Shown: in pieces, positions 1-8,204 of the stretch
How the letters are laid out: each line of letters starts with the position of its first letter
How positions within the stretch are numbered: position 1 is the first letter of the stretch
Assembly (NCBI GenBank): GCA_963812775.1
Contig: CAWEWH010000003.1
Location: 372,001-436,000 of the forward strand
DNA: 64,000 nt
Reading direction: 5' to 3'
DNA from: CAWEWH01 sp963812775
Lineage (GTDB): Bacteria; Pseudomonadota; Alphaproteobacteria; Rhizobiales; Beijerinckiaceae
Notes under the pieces: model-generated
Told to the model about the DNA's origin: nothing
Seen by the model: the letters and a program-made list of their open reading frames with translations, nothing else
The model's database searches: none
Position numbers and translations under genes: made by a program

Positions 1-999
1 CCGCCCTTGTGCGTGAATGCCTTGGGCACGAGGTAGTTGAGGATCGGGATGCCTTCGTGCATCGCGTCCTCCTTCTCCCAGGGCGACGCCTTCATCTCCT
101 CGAAGCCGGAGCGGACGACGACCTTCACGTCCTCGCCGCCGAGGCGGCGCGAGGTGCGGCAGCAATCCATCGCGGTGTTGCCGCCGCCGAGCACGATGAC
201 GCGCCGGCCGATCCTGCTCGATGTGGCCGAAGGAGACGCTGGACAGCCAGTCGATGCCGATATGGATGTTGGCGCCGCGGCCTCCTTGCGGCCCGGCACG
301 TCGAGGTCGCGGCCGCGCGGCGCGCCGGTGCCGACGAAGATCGCGTCGTAGCCCTCGGCGAGCAGCGCCTTGAGGCTGTCGATGCGCTGGCCGTAGCGCG
401 TCTCGATGCCGCCGATGTCGACGATGTAGCCGACCTCCTCGTCGATGACGCTTCTCCGGCAGGCGGAAGCGCGGGATCTGGCTGCGGATCATGCCGCCGC
501 CGCGCGCCTCGCTGTCGATGAGCACGATGTCGTAGCCGAGCGGCGCGAGGTCGCGCGCCACGGTGAGCGAGGCGGGCCCGGCGCCGATGAGCGCGACGCG
601 CTTGCCGTTCGTCGTCGCCGGGGCGCGCGGGCAGCAGACGCGTCGATGTCGTCCTTGTTGTCGGCGGCGACGCGCTTCAGGCGGCAGATCGCCACCGGCT
701 CGTCCTCGACGCGGCCGCGCCGGCAGGCCGGCTCGCACGGGCGGTCGCAGGTGCGGCCGAGGATGCCCGGGAAGACGTTCGACGTCCAGTTGACCATGAT
801 AGGCGTCGGCGTAGCGCCCGGCGGCGATCAGCCGGATGTATTCCGGCACCGGCGTGTGCGCCGGGCAGGCCCATTGGCAGTCGACGACCTTGTGGAAGTA
901 GTCCGGATTGCGGATGTCGGTCGGCGGCATGGCCGCGCCAGAGCTTGGCTGCTCGGCGGGTTCTTGGCCCCCGCCGGAGCCCTCATGACCAAACATCAT
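1..999 (-). CDS. GltD-like FAD/NAD(P) oxidoreductase, partial, frameshifted
   Basis: N-terminal part of a flavin oxidoreductase related to the glutamate synthase small subunit and to dihydropyrimidine dehydrogenase subunit A; the 3' end lies outside the window. Read from the ATG at 999, the protein has an early CQWACPAHTPVPEYI segment and then CDRPCEPACRRGR, the Cys-rich pattern that binds [4Fe-4S] clusters in the GltD N-terminal domain. These proteins pass electrons from NAD(P)H through FAD and Fe-S clusters. The frame breaks several times. Near 797 the plus strand reads CCATGATAGG where the family needs CCATATAGG, an extra base. More shifts follow around 630, 455 and 270. The family call is good, but the exact partner or substrate cannot be told. 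Confidence 0.75.
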   Translation of the reverse strand, partial: MMFGHEGSGGGQEPAEQPSSGAAMPPTDIRNPDYFHKVVDCQWACPAHTPVPEYIRLIAAGRYADAYHGQLDVERLPGHPRPHLRPPVRAGLPARPRRGRAGGDLPPEARRRRQQGRHRRVCCPRAPATTNGKRVALIGAGPASLTVARDLAPLGYDIVLIDSEARGGGMIRSQIPRFRLPEKRHRRGGRLHRRHRRHRDALRPAHRQPQGAARRGLRRDLRRHRRAARPRPRRAGPQGGRGANIHIGIDWLSSVSFGHIEQDRPARHRARRRQHRDGLLPHLAPPRRRGREGRRPLRLRGDEGVALGEGGRDARRHPDPQLPRAQGIHAQGR

Positions 1000-1130
1000 T
1001 TCGCCTCGTTGGGCGCTCGCGGCGTTTCCGCGCCATCCTTGGCTGATCCGCCTTTAAAAATAAAGGTTTGTTTCCCCGATTACCAGGGGTAACGAGCCGC
1101 TTCCGGGGCTGCTTTAGGGGCCTCCCGCGG

Positions 1131-2060
1131 CTAAAAAGCGACGTTGTTGCCGCCCTTCAGGGCGAGGATTTCGCGGGCTTCGTCGGGGGTGGCCACGGCG
1201 TGGCCCAGCCCCTCGATGATCTGTCTCGCGGAGCGGACTTGCGCGGCATTCGATTCGGCGAGCTTGCCGGGCCCGGCCCAGAGCGAATCCTCCAACCCGA
1301 CGCGCACGTTGCCCCCCATGGCGGCTGCCATTGCGGCGATCGGCAATTGGTTGCGTCCGGCACCCAGGACCGACCAGCGGTAGTCAGCGCCGAACAGCCG
1401 GTCGGCGGTGCGCTTCATGTGCATCACATCGTCGGGATGCGGCCCGATGCCGCCGAGGATGCCGAACACGGTCTGCACGAAAAGCGGGGGCTTGACGAGC
1501 TTGCGCTCGAGGAAATGCGCCAGGTTGTAGAGGTGGGCGGTGTCGTAGCACTCGAACTCGAAGCGGGTGCCGGAATCGCTCAAGGTCGAGAGGATGAATT
1601 CAACGTCCTTGAAAGTGTTGCGGAAGACGAGGTCGCGCGACCCTTCGAGCGCCGGCCGCTCCCAATCGAACTTGAAGTCCTTGTAGCGGCCGAGCATCGG
1701 GAACAGCCCGAAATTCATCGAGCCCATGTTCAGCGAGGCCACTTCCGGCTTGAAGGCTTCGGCCGGCTTGACGCGCTCGGCCACAGTCATGCCGGGCGCC
1801 CCACCGGTGGTGATGTTCACGACGGCGTTGCAGCGCTGCTTGATGCGCGGCAGGAAGCGCCCGAAGGCCTCCGGCGACTGGTCGGGTTTTCCCGTCTTCT
1901 CGTCGCGGGCATGGAGATGCACGATGGCCGCGCCGGCCTCGACGGCGCCGACCGCCGCATCGGTGATCTCCTCGGCGGTGATGGGCAGGTGCGGCGACAT
2001 GGTCGGCGTGTGGATGGCGCCGGTGACCGCGCAGGTGATGATGACTTTGTGGACGGCCAT
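1131..2060 (-). CDS. 3-keto-5-aminohexanoate cleavage family (BKACE) protein
   Basis: 309-residue enzyme of the BKACE family, which condenses a beta-keto acid with acetyl-CoA to give acetoacetate and a new CoA ester, as in lysine fermentation (Kce) and carnitine breakdown. The start VHKVIITCAVTGAIHTP, the zinc-binding HLHARD (His48 and His50) and the C-terminal region IIEGLGHAVATPDEAREIL are typical, and the length is normal. The ATG at 2060 is chosen over an upstream in-frame start because AGGAGGCGCCACA sits directly before it. The gene stands alone between the GltD-like gene and an inverted repeat. The family is certain; the substrate is unknown. Confidence 0.9.
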   Translation of the reverse strand: MAVHKVIITCAVTGAIHTPTMSPHLPITAEEITDAAVGAVEAGAAIVHLHARDEKTGKPDQSPEAFGRFLPRIKQRCNAVVNITTGGAPGMTVAERVKPAEAFKPEVASLNMGSMNFGLFPMLGRYKDFKFDWERPALEGSRDLVFRNTFKDVEFILSTLSDSGTRFEFECYDTAHLYNLAHFLERKLVKPPLFVQTVFGILGGIGPHPDDVMHMKRTADRLFGADYRWSVLGAGRNQLPIAAMAAAMGGNVRVGLEDSLWAGPGKLAESNAAQVRSARQIIEGLGHAVATPDEAREILALKGGNNVAF

Positions 2061-2153
2061 TGTGGCGCCTCCTGTCGACTGTTTCTTAGCAGAGTTCGAT
2101 GGGTGCAGACGTCTCCGGAGATCCATGTGCTAGATCGCGCACGCCGGACCAGC

Positions 2154-2289
2154 ACCGAGCGTGCTTCGAGGCTCGCCCGGCCGCAGCCGGGCTCGCACCT
2201 CAGCATGAGGAGGGTGGTGGTGCCACGCACAATCTCCTCATCCTGAGGTGCTCGCGTGCGTTGCACGCGAGCCTCGAAGCACGCTCGGT
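2154..2289. repeat. long inverted repeat, two head-to-head palindromic units
   Basis: The arm at 2154-2176 (ACCGAGCGTGCTTCGAGG...) is the exact reverse complement of 2267-2289. Nested inside, the CACCTCAGCATGAGGAG segment near 2197 is repeated in inverted form as CTCCTCATCCTGAGGTG near 2234, with one mismatch. The pair fills most of the gene-free stretch 2061-2382, and no gene is seen there. It resembles the extragenic palindromes dispersed in Bradyrhizobium and relatives. The transcript could fold into a large hairpin between the divergent neighbours. Confidence 0.85.
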
Positions 2290-2382
2290 GGAAATGCAGG
2301 GCTGGCTTGAATTGCCGGCCGCTGGAGGGATTGAATTTTGTTTGTAGTATAACCGCCGGTCGCAATTGGGGGGAACGTAAAC

Positions 2383-3426
2383 GTGCTGCTCGTCCTGTCG
2401 CATTACCGCAACCCGGCCGACGACATCGAGAGGGAGGCGGCGGCCGCGGCCGGCATCGACCTCCACATCCACCGCACCACCGTCGCCGATCCGGTGCCGC
2501 TGCCGCCAGAAATCCGCCGCCAGGCCCACGGCATCATCCACTATCCGGCCAACGTGCTGGTCGACGGCACCCCGGACGAGTATCCCAAGCTCAAGGCGTT
2601 GATGCGCTACGGCGTCGGCTTCGACAATGTCGACACGGCGCTATGGGGCAGCCGCGGTGTCGCGGTGCTCAACATTCCGGACTATGGAACCTCCGAGGTC
2701 TCCGATCACGCCATCGCGCTGATGCTGGCGCTGACGCGCGGCACCGTCGTCTACCACGAGGCGGTGCGCGACGATCCGGTCGGCGGCTGGAAGCCGCTCG
2801 TCCCGCCGCTGATGCGCCGCCTGCGCAACGAGATTTTCGGCGTCGTCGGCCTCGGCCGCATGGGCACGGCGGCCGCCCTGCGGGCCCGCGGCTTCGGCAT
2901 GCAGATCGCGTTCTACGATCCCTATCTGCCGCGCGGCTTCGAAATCAGCATGGGGGCGCGGCGCTGCGAGACGCTCAACGAGCTCATGTCGATCGCCGGC
3001 GTCGTCAGCATCCACGCGCCGGGCTCGGCTGCCACCGCCGGCCTCATCGGCCGCGAGGCCTTCGCGCATGCCCGCAAGGATCTCGTGCTTATCAACACGG
3101 CGCGCGGCCTCATCGTCGACCTCGACGCACTTCATGACGCCCTGAAGGAAGGCCGCATCGGCGGCGCCGGTCTCGACGTGCTGCCCACGGAGCCGGCCGA
3201 CGCGAACCATCCGCTCATCGCCGCCTTCATGCGCCGCGAGCCGTGGCTCTTCGGACGCCTGACTTTGAGCCCGCATGCCGCCTTCTACAGTCCCGATGCC
3301 GTGCGCGACATGCGCACCAAGGGCATGGCCGGCATCATCCGCTGCCTGAAGACCGGCGATCTCGACTATTGCGTCAACAAGGCGGTGCTGCAGAATTGGC
3401 CCGCCAATTCCTCTTTCGGCAATTGA
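2383..3426 (+). CDS. D-2-hydroxyacid dehydrogenase, CtBP-like
   Basis: 347-residue NAD-dependent dehydrogenase of the D-isomer-specific 2-hydroxyacid family, nearest in style to C-terminal binding protein-like members. The Rossmann motif GLGRMG is at residues 156-161. The catalytic set is present: Arg241 in NTARG, Glu270 in LPTEP and His298 in SPHAA. The start is GTG at 2383, because the product begins directly with the catalytic-domain strand LLVLSHY. The next gene begins 7 bases after the stop and may be cotranscribed. Reduction of a 2-keto acid is the likely reaction; the substrate cannot be read from the sequence. Confidence 0.88.
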   Translation: MLLVLSHYRNPADDIEREAAAAAGIDLHIHRTTVADPVPLPPEIRRQAHGIIHYPANVLVDGTPDEYPKLKALMRYGVGFDNVDTALWGSRGVAVLNIPDYGTSEVSDHAIALMLALTRGTVVYHEAVRDDPVGGWKPLVPPLMRRLRNEIFGVVGLGRMGTAAALRARGFGMQIAFYDPYLPRGFEISMGARRCETLNELMSIAGVVSIHAPGSAATAGLIGREAFAHARKDLVLINTARGLIVDLDALHDALKEGRIGGAGLDVLPTEPADANHPLIAAFMRREPWLFGRLTLSPHAAFYSPDAVRDMRTKGMAGIIRCLKTGDLDYCVNKAVLQNWPANSSFGN

Positions 3427-3433
3427 ACGTGCG

Positions 3434-3985
3434 ATGGGCTCGTTGATGAACCGCAGTGCCGCCGTGGCGGCCGTCTTGGTGATTGCCACGACCGCCCACG
3501 CGGCGGAGGCGCCAAAGGCGCTCTATGGCAAATCGATCCTGCTGAGCTGGGTCGAAGAACGACAGCAATCGTCCGAGGCCGAGCCCCAGCCGGTTTGGCG
3601 GCGCGTGCCGCTGACCTTGACGATCTATGTGTCAACGGCCGGGCGGATCTTCGCACGCGTTACCGCAAGCAGCGCCAGGCGCACCGGCAAGGCCGAGGCC
3701 ATTGGCCTGGACGCCAAGACGAAGACCGGCGGCGTGCGCGTGGCACGGTTCGATGGCCGCACTCTCACCTATACATCCGAGTTCGTGGGCGGCGCGCGCA
3801 ACATCAACGTCGATTTCGATGACGCCTATCGCACCTGCTCCGTGAGCGTCATCCTCGGCAAGAGCGCCGGGGCGTCGAAACTCACCATGCCGAACCTGGC
3901 GTTGGGGGGCGTTGTCGAGGTGCACGCCTCGCGGATCAGCGGCAACAACTGCACGATCAGTGACGGCAACGCCCTGGGCGAGTGA
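3434..3985 (+). CDS. secreted hypothetical protein
   Basis: 183 residues beginning with a Sec signal peptide (AVAAVLVIATTAHA, cleavage near AHA-AE). An alternative ATG is at 3446. The mature part is rich in beta-strand-forming residues and has two cysteines, one in YRTCSV and one near the end in NNCTI. A similar plan (signal peptide, beta-rich body, C-terminal TSTCSI) is seen in the minus-strand gene at 42080-42646, so the two may be distant relatives. It starts 7 bases after the dehydrogenase stop. No function is recognised; a periplasmic location is inferred. Confidence 0.7.
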   Translation: MGSLMNRSAAVAAVLVIATTAHAAEAPKALYGKSILLSWVEERQQSSEAEPQPVWRRVPLTLTIYVSTAGRIFARVTASSARRTGKAEAIGLDAKTKTGGVRVARFDGRTLTYTSEFVGGARNINVDFDDAYRTCSVSVILGKSAGASKLTMPNLALGGVVEVHASRISGNNCTISDGNALGE

Positions 3986-4104
3986 CAGCGCGTTTGTGAG
4001 CAGCGCCGACGCTGAGGCGCCGCCCTCGGGACATTCGCTAGAATTCGAGACACTTGACGGCCGCCCCCGCGCCGTGCACTTAAGTCGTTGAACGTGCTCT
4101 AGTT

Positions 4105-4119
4105 TTTAGGAATTCCAAA
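4105..4119. promoter_or_regulatory. candidate Irr box (iron control element) of bfd
   Basis: TTTAGGAATTCCAAA is a near-perfect dyad resembling the rhizobial ICE (TTTAGAA...TTCTAAA) bound by Irr. It lies inside a wider CTAG...CTAG dyad (4099-4123) that runs into the GTG start of bfd. Bound protein would block transcription or initiation. Irr control of bfd and bfr is known in Bradyrhizobium; here it is inferred from the motif only. Confidence 0.55.
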
Positions 4120-4122
4120 CTA

Positions 4123-4368
4123 GTGATCATCTGTTCCTGCAATCGCCTGACGGAAGCCCAGGTCAGGGCCGCGCTGAGCCACCCGGCGGAGGCGCCGCGT
4201 TCCGCCGGTCGCGTCTATGGCTGCCTCGGCTGCAAGCCCAATTGCGGTCGCTGTCTGATCACCATTCAGCGCATCCTCGAGGCCGAGGTCGGCTGCGCCA
4301 CCTGCCCCGGGCGTTTGGCCGCCGAGGCGGACCGCGAGCCGCAACCCTTCCTCATCGCGGCCGAATAG
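4123..4368 (+). CDS. bfd: bacterioferritin-associated ferredoxin
   Basis: 81-residue BFD-like [2Fe-2S] protein. The cluster ligands are the CSC pair near the N-terminus (MIICSCN) and the CLGCKPNCGRC block, the usual C-x-C...C-x2-C arrangement. It reduces the iron core of bacterioferritin so that Fe2+ is released. The start must be the GTG at 4123, since the first cluster cysteine follows within a few codons; no strong ribosome binding site is visible. Bacterioferritin follows 99 bases downstream, and both genes have Irr-box-like dyads in front, which suggests iron control. Confidence 0.9.
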   Translation: MIICSCNRLTEAQVRAALSHPAEAPRSAGRVYGCLGCKPNCGRCLITIQRILEAEVGCATCPGRLAAEADREPQPFLIAAE

Positions 4369-4425
4369 GAAGGCCGAATAGGAACCCTGCCGCCCGCGCT
4401 TGCGTTTGGGCGGAACGAGCGCATA

Positions 4426-4440
4426 TTAGGATTATTCTAA
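4426..4440. promoter_or_regulatory. candidate Irr box of bfr
   Basis: TTAGGATTATTCTAA forms an imperfect dyad (TTAG-AT/AT-CTAA) 27 bases before the bfr start, in the position expected for a repressor. It matches the half-sites of the element before bfd. Repression by Irr when iron is low would stop iron storage; this is inferred. Confidence 0.55.
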
Positions 4441-4467
4441 ACTGCGTTCCAGCAACGGCAGGGCCAC

Positions 4468-4956
4468 ATGAAGGGCGATCCCAAGGTCATCGACTATTTG
4501 AACCGCGGCCTGCGCAGCGAGCTGACGGCCGTCAATCAATACTGGCTGCACTACCGGATGCTGCACCATTGGGGCTATCTCGACCTCGCCAAGAAATGGC
4601 GCGAGGAGTCCATCGAGGAAATGCATCACGCCGACCGCTTCGTCGACCGCATCCTGTTTCTTGAAGGCCTGCCCAACATGCAGGTGCTCGATCCGCTGCG
4701 CATCGGCGAGACGGTCACCGAGATCCTCAAGGCCGATCTGGCGGCCGAGATCGATGCCCGCCTGCTCTACCAAGAGGCCGCCACCCACTGCCACGTGGTC
4801 AAGGACTACGTGTCGCGCGACCTCTTCGAGGAGCTGATGAAGGACGAGGAGCACCACATCGATTTCCTGGAGACGCAGCTCGACCTCGTCGATCAGCTCG
4901 GCGCGCAGCTTTATGCGCAGCGCCACGTCGGTAAGCTCGACGACGACAAGGGCTGA
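4468..4956 (+). CDS. bfr: bacterioferritin
   Basis: 162-residue haem-containing ferritin that stores iron as a 24-subunit shell in the cytoplasm. All diagnostic residues fall at their standard positions: ferroxidase ligands Glu18, Glu51, His54, Glu94, Glu127 and His130, Tyr25 near the centre, and haem ligand Met52. Length is normal (about 160). The gene follows bfd, its usual reductase partner, with its own candidate Irr box between them. The strong GGATTATTCTAA dyad upstream and the stem-loop after the stop (4974-4996) suggest a monocistronic unit or the end of a bfd-bfr unit. Confidence 0.97.
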   Translation: MKGDPKVIDYLNRGLRSELTAVNQYWLHYRMLHHWGYLDLAKKWREESIEEMHHADRFVDRILFLEGLPNMQVLDPLRIGETVTEILKADLAAEIDARLLYQEAATHCHVVKDYVSRDLFEELMKDEEHHIDFLETQLDLVDQLGAQLYAQRHVGKLDDDKG

Positions 4957-4973
4957 GGGGCGCGTAGCGCCTA

Positions 4974-4996
4974 CCCTCTCCCGCAAGGGGAGAGGG
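4974..4996. terminator. CCCTCTCCC stem-loop after bfr
   Basis: CCCTCTCCC and GGGAGAGGG form a 9-base-pair stem with a GCAAG loop, followed by TTTC. It begins 18 bases after the bfr stop, so it could terminate transcription. The same CCCTCTCC/GGAGAGGG core is also the start of a dispersed repeat family in such genomes (compare 39199 and 41084), so it may be a repeat serving as a terminator. Confidence 0.6.
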
Positions 4997-5140
4997 TTTC
5001 CCGCGCGACCGCCTCGACAAAACTCTATCTGTTCGGCGCTGCCACCATGCGATTGCCGCTGGTCATCCGCGTGCGCCGTAGCGCGTTGCGTCGGCCGGCC
5101 AACTGTCGCAACATCGCGCACGGGATGACCAAGGTGGGGA

Positions 5141-6301
5141 ATGAATTGGCAGAGTGAAGTCGACCTCCTCGAACGCGCCCGGGCGCTGGCGCCGCTCATC
5201 GCCCGCGAGGCCGACGCCATCGAGCGCGACCGGCGCCTGACCGCCCCGGTGGTCGCCGCACTCATCGACAACGGCATCTACCGCCTGCTGCTGCCGCGCT
5301 CGCTCGGCGGCGCTGAAGCCGAGCCGGCCGTCTTCATGCAGGTTCTCGAGGAGATCGCCAAGGCCGATGCCTCGACCGCCTGGTGCCTCGGCCAGTGCGG
5401 CGTGTGCGCCGTCATCGCCGCTTATCTCGACCCTGATGCGGCGCGCGAGATCTTCACCCCGCCGCCCGGCATCCTGTCGTGGGGCGCCATCGGCGGCGAG
5501 GTGACGGCCGTGCCCGGCGGCTATCGCGCCACCGGCCGCTGGGATTTCGCCAGCGGCTGCCGCCAGGCGAGCTGGCTCGGCGCCCATGTGCAGATCGTCG
5601 AAGCCGACGGCACGCGCCGGCGCGGCCCCGGCGGCGCCCCCGTCGTGCGCACCATCCTGTTTCCCGTCGCGAGTGCCACCATGTACGATGTCTGGGACTC
5701 GATCGGGCTGAGGGGCACGGGCACCGACAGCTATTCGGTCGATAACCTCTTCGTGCCCGAGCGCTTCGTCGCACCGCGCGACGACACGGGAGGTCTGCGC
5801 GAGACCGGGCCGCTCTACCGCATCCCCACCATGTACGTTTACGCCCTCGGCTTCGGGGCCGTGGCGCTCGGCGTGGCGCGCGCCACCCTCGACGCCGCCA
5901 CCGAACTGGCGCGCGGCAAGGCCTCGTTCGGCCTGGCCGCCATGCGCGACAACAACGTCACCCAGGCGTCGATCGGCCGCAACGAGGCGGCGCTGCGCGC
6001 CGCCCGCGCCTATCTCTACGGCACCGTTGCCGAACTGTGGCGCGACCTGACGCGGCCCAGCCCCTTCACGGAGGCGCACCGCGACGCGGTGCGGCTCGCC
6101 TCGACGTGGACCATCCACCAGTCGGCGGCTGTCGTCGATGCCGCCTATCACATGTCGGGCTCGACCGCCGTGCTGCGCAAGAATCCGTTCGAGCGGCGCT
6201 TCCGCGACATGCACGCCATCGCCCAGCAGCTGCAGGCCCGCGACGTGCACTACGAGACGGTCGGGCGGGCGATCCTCGAGGGGAAGGGCGGCGCCGGCTG
6301 A
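5141..6301 (+). CDS. acyl-CoA dehydrogenase-fold flavin monooxygenase-like protein
   Basis: 386-residue protein with the acyl-CoA dehydrogenase fold, of the branch that includes two-component flavin monooxygenases such as HsaA and DszC rather than true dehydrogenases. Visible are the N-terminal helical domain (VVAALIDNGIYRLLLPRSLGG), the middle beta domain (YRATGRWDFASGC) and the C-terminal helical domain ending HMSGSTAVLRKNPFERRFRDMHA, the signature end of that branch. Such enzymes use reduced flavin from a separate reductase, and none is adjacent here. GNAT gene 6339 follows 37 bases later on the same strand. The substrate is unknown. Confidence 0.82.
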   Translation: MNWQSEVDLLERARALAPLIAREADAIERDRRLTAPVVAALIDNGIYRLLLPRSLGGAEAEPAVFMQVLEEIAKADASTAWCLGQCGVCAVIAAYLDPDAAREIFTPPPGILSWGAIGGEVTAVPGGYRATGRWDFASGCRQASWLGAHVQIVEADGTRRRGPGGAPVVRTILFPVASATMYDVWDSIGLRGTGTDSYSVDNLFVPERFVAPRDDTGGLRETGPLYRIPTMYVYALGFGAVALGVARATLDAATELARGKASFGLAAMRDNNVTQASIGRNEAALRAARAYLYGTVAELWRDLTRPSPFTEAHRDAVRLASTWTIHQSAAVVDAAYHMSGSTAVLRKNPFERRFRDMHAIAQQLQARDVHYETVGRAILEGKGGAG

Positions 6302-6338
6302 CGGCGCGGGGCGCACTTGCGCGCGACTGGCGGTCACC

Positions 6339-6824
6339 ATGTCTGAGACATTCCGGATAAGCCCGGTGCGATCGACCGTCGATTTGGAGGCGACGGCGCA
6401 ATTGTTCGCCGCGTATGCCGGTTCGCTCGGCGTCGATCTCGCCTACCAAGATTTCTCTGTTGAGATGGCGACGCTGCCGGGCAAGTACGCGCCGCCGGGC
6501 GGCGAGCTGCTTCTCGCACGCGACATTCACAGTCAACCGCTGGGCTGTGTCGGGCTCAGGCCGATCCATCCAGACGGGTGCTGCGAGATGAAGCGGCTTT
6601 ACGTGTCGCTGCCGGGGCGCCGCCTCGGTCTTGGCGCGGCGCTGATCGACGCCGTCGTCAAGGAAGCGGTGCGGATCGGCTATCGCGAAATGCGCTTGGA
6701 TACCCTGCCCACCATGACCGCGGCACAAGCGCTCTACCGGAAACTCGGATTCGCGCCGATAGAGCCCTACTATGGGACCCCCATCGCGGGCACCGTTTTC
6801 CTTGCACGACAGCTCACACCCTGA
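6339..6824 (+). CDS. GNAT family N-acetyltransferase
   Basis: 161-residue single-domain acetyltransferase. The GNAT core is visible: the strand CVGLRPIHPDGCCEMKRLYV followed by the acetyl-CoA pyrophosphate loop LPGRRLGLGAAL (R-x2-G-x-G/A type) and the C-terminal ALYRKLGFAPIEPYY. The ATG at 6339 is used because it begins the conserved IS-PV segment and follows shortly after the upstream stop. The acceptor (amine, antibiotic or protein) cannot be predicted. Its 3' end almost meets the convergent acyl-CoA dehydrogenase. Confidence 0.88.
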   Translation: MSETFRISPVRSTVDLEATAQLFAAYAGSLGVDLAYQDFSVEMATLPGKYAPPGGELLLARDIHSQPLGCVGLRPIHPDGCCEMKRLYVSLPGRRLGLGAALIDAVVKEAVRIGYREMRLDTLPTMTAAQALYRKLGFAPIEPYYGTPIAGTVFLARQLTP

Positions 6825-6830
6825 CCCGCC

Positions 6831-7988
6831 CTACTGCCGCAGCGTCTCGCGGGCGATGATCAGCCGCTGGATCTCCGACGTGCCCTCGTAGATGCGGGTG
6901 ACGCGCGCGTCGCGCGCCAGGCGCTCGACCGGAAAATCCCTGATGTAGCCGGCACCGCCATGCAGCTGCACCGCCGTGTCGGTGGCGCGGTGGGCCGCCT
7001 CCGATGCGAAGAGCTTGGCCATCGAGGCTTCCTTGGCGTAGGGCTCGCCGCGGTCGCGCTTGGCGGCCGCGTCGAGGATCAACAGGCGCGCCGCCGCCAT
7101 GTCGGTCTCGCGATCGGCGATCATCCACTGGATGCCCTGGAAGTCGGCAAGCTGTGTGTCGAACTGGCGGCGCTCGCGCGCATAGGCCTTGGCGAGCGTC
7201 CATGGCGGCCCGCGCGATGCCGAGCGCCAAGGCGGCGATGCCGATGCGGCCGCCGGCGAGCTCGCCCACCGCGATGCGGAAGCCGTCGTTCTCGCGCCCG
7301 AGGATGGCGCTCGCCGGCACGCGGCAATTCTCGAAGCGGACGCTGTTCGTGGACGAGCCGACCTGGCCGGTCTTGCTCTCGGGCTTGCCGATGACGATGC
7401 CCGGGCGTGCTGGCATCGACGAAAAAGCAGGAGATGCCCTTGCCCTTCGGGGCCTTGGCGTCGGTCACCGCCCACACCACGAAGACGCCGGCATATTCGG
7501 CGCTGGTGATGAAGACCTTCTCGCCGTCGAGGATGAAGCCGTCGCCGTCGCGCCGCGCCGGCATCTTCATGCCGGCCGGGTCGGAGCCGGCGCCGCACCT
7601 CCGTCAGACAGAAGGCGCCCGCCGCATAGGTGCCGTCGGCGAGGCGCGGCAGGACGGTGCGGCGCGCCGCCTCCGACCCCATGGCCTGGATGATCTCGGC
7701 CGACCATGTTGGTGACCGAGACGGTGGCACCGGTCGCCGCGCAGTGCGTAGCCGATCTCCTCGACGGCGAGCGCGAAGGCGACGCTGCCGGCTTCGGCGC
7801 CGCCGTGGGCCGCCTTGACGTTCAGCGTCATGCAGCCGGCCTCGGCCAGCAGCTTTCAGGTTGGCGAGGAACTCGGCGCGCCCTTCGCCGCGATCGAGGC
7901 GGTCGGCGAGCGGGGCGAGGCGCTCGGCGCCGATGCGCCGCGCCGTCTCGCGGATCATCTCCTCTTCGTCGCTGAGGCGGAATTGCAT
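6831..7988 (-). CDS. acyl-CoA dehydrogenase, frameshifted
   Basis: FAD-dependent acyl-CoA dehydrogenase that introduces a C2-C3 double bond in an acyl-CoA and hands electrons to ETF. The start is MQFRLSDEEEMIRETARRIG at 7988, and the end is the family signature RIYEGTSEIQRLIIARETLRQ with the glutamate of the EGTSEIQ motif. The complete protein would be about 385 residues. Parts are found in all three frames, for example MTLNVKAAHGGAEAGSVAF near 7830, FVVWAVTDAKAPKGKG near 7470 and the end in a third frame, so at least six single-base shifts are present. A sequencing artefact is more likely than decay because every conserved block survives. Confidence 0.85.
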   Translation of the reverse strand: MQFRLSDEEEMIRETARRIGAERLAPLADRLDRGEGRAEFLANLKAAGRGRLHDAERQGGPRRRRSRQRRLRARRRGDRLRTARRPVPPSRSPTWSAEIIQAMGSEAARRTVLPRLADGTYAAGAFCLTEVRRRLRPGRHEDAGAARRRRLHPRRREGLHHQRRICRRLRGVGGDRRQGPEGQGHLLLFRRCQHARASSSASPRARPARSARPRTASASRIAACRRAPSSGARTTASASRWASSPAAASASPPWRSASRGPPWTLAKAYARERRQFDTQLADFQGIQWMIADRETDMAAARLLILDAAAKRDRGEPYAKEASMAKLFASEAAHRATDTAVQLHGGAGYIRDFPVERLARDARVTRIYEGTSEIQRLIIARETLRQ

Positions 7989-8204
7989 CGCTGGCTCTCG
8001 GCTCTGGTGTGTGCGCGGTTCTCGGACAAAGCCGTCTGTCCCGCAAGTTAAGCATGATGATAAAAATGTTCGCGTCTGGCGCCGCCTCTTCCGGAAATCG
8101 TGGAATGTCAGAGACATAGGACGCCGGCGGCAACAAGTGCCGACTTGTCAGCGCGGCTGAATTCTTGCACTCCTCAAGCGGGTGTGAGCGTGCAGGGGTT
8201 CGTC

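Noticed and set aside
4974..4996. Small RNA gene after bfr
   Set aside because: The hairpin is only 23 bases and belongs to a common repeat core; no promoter is visible.
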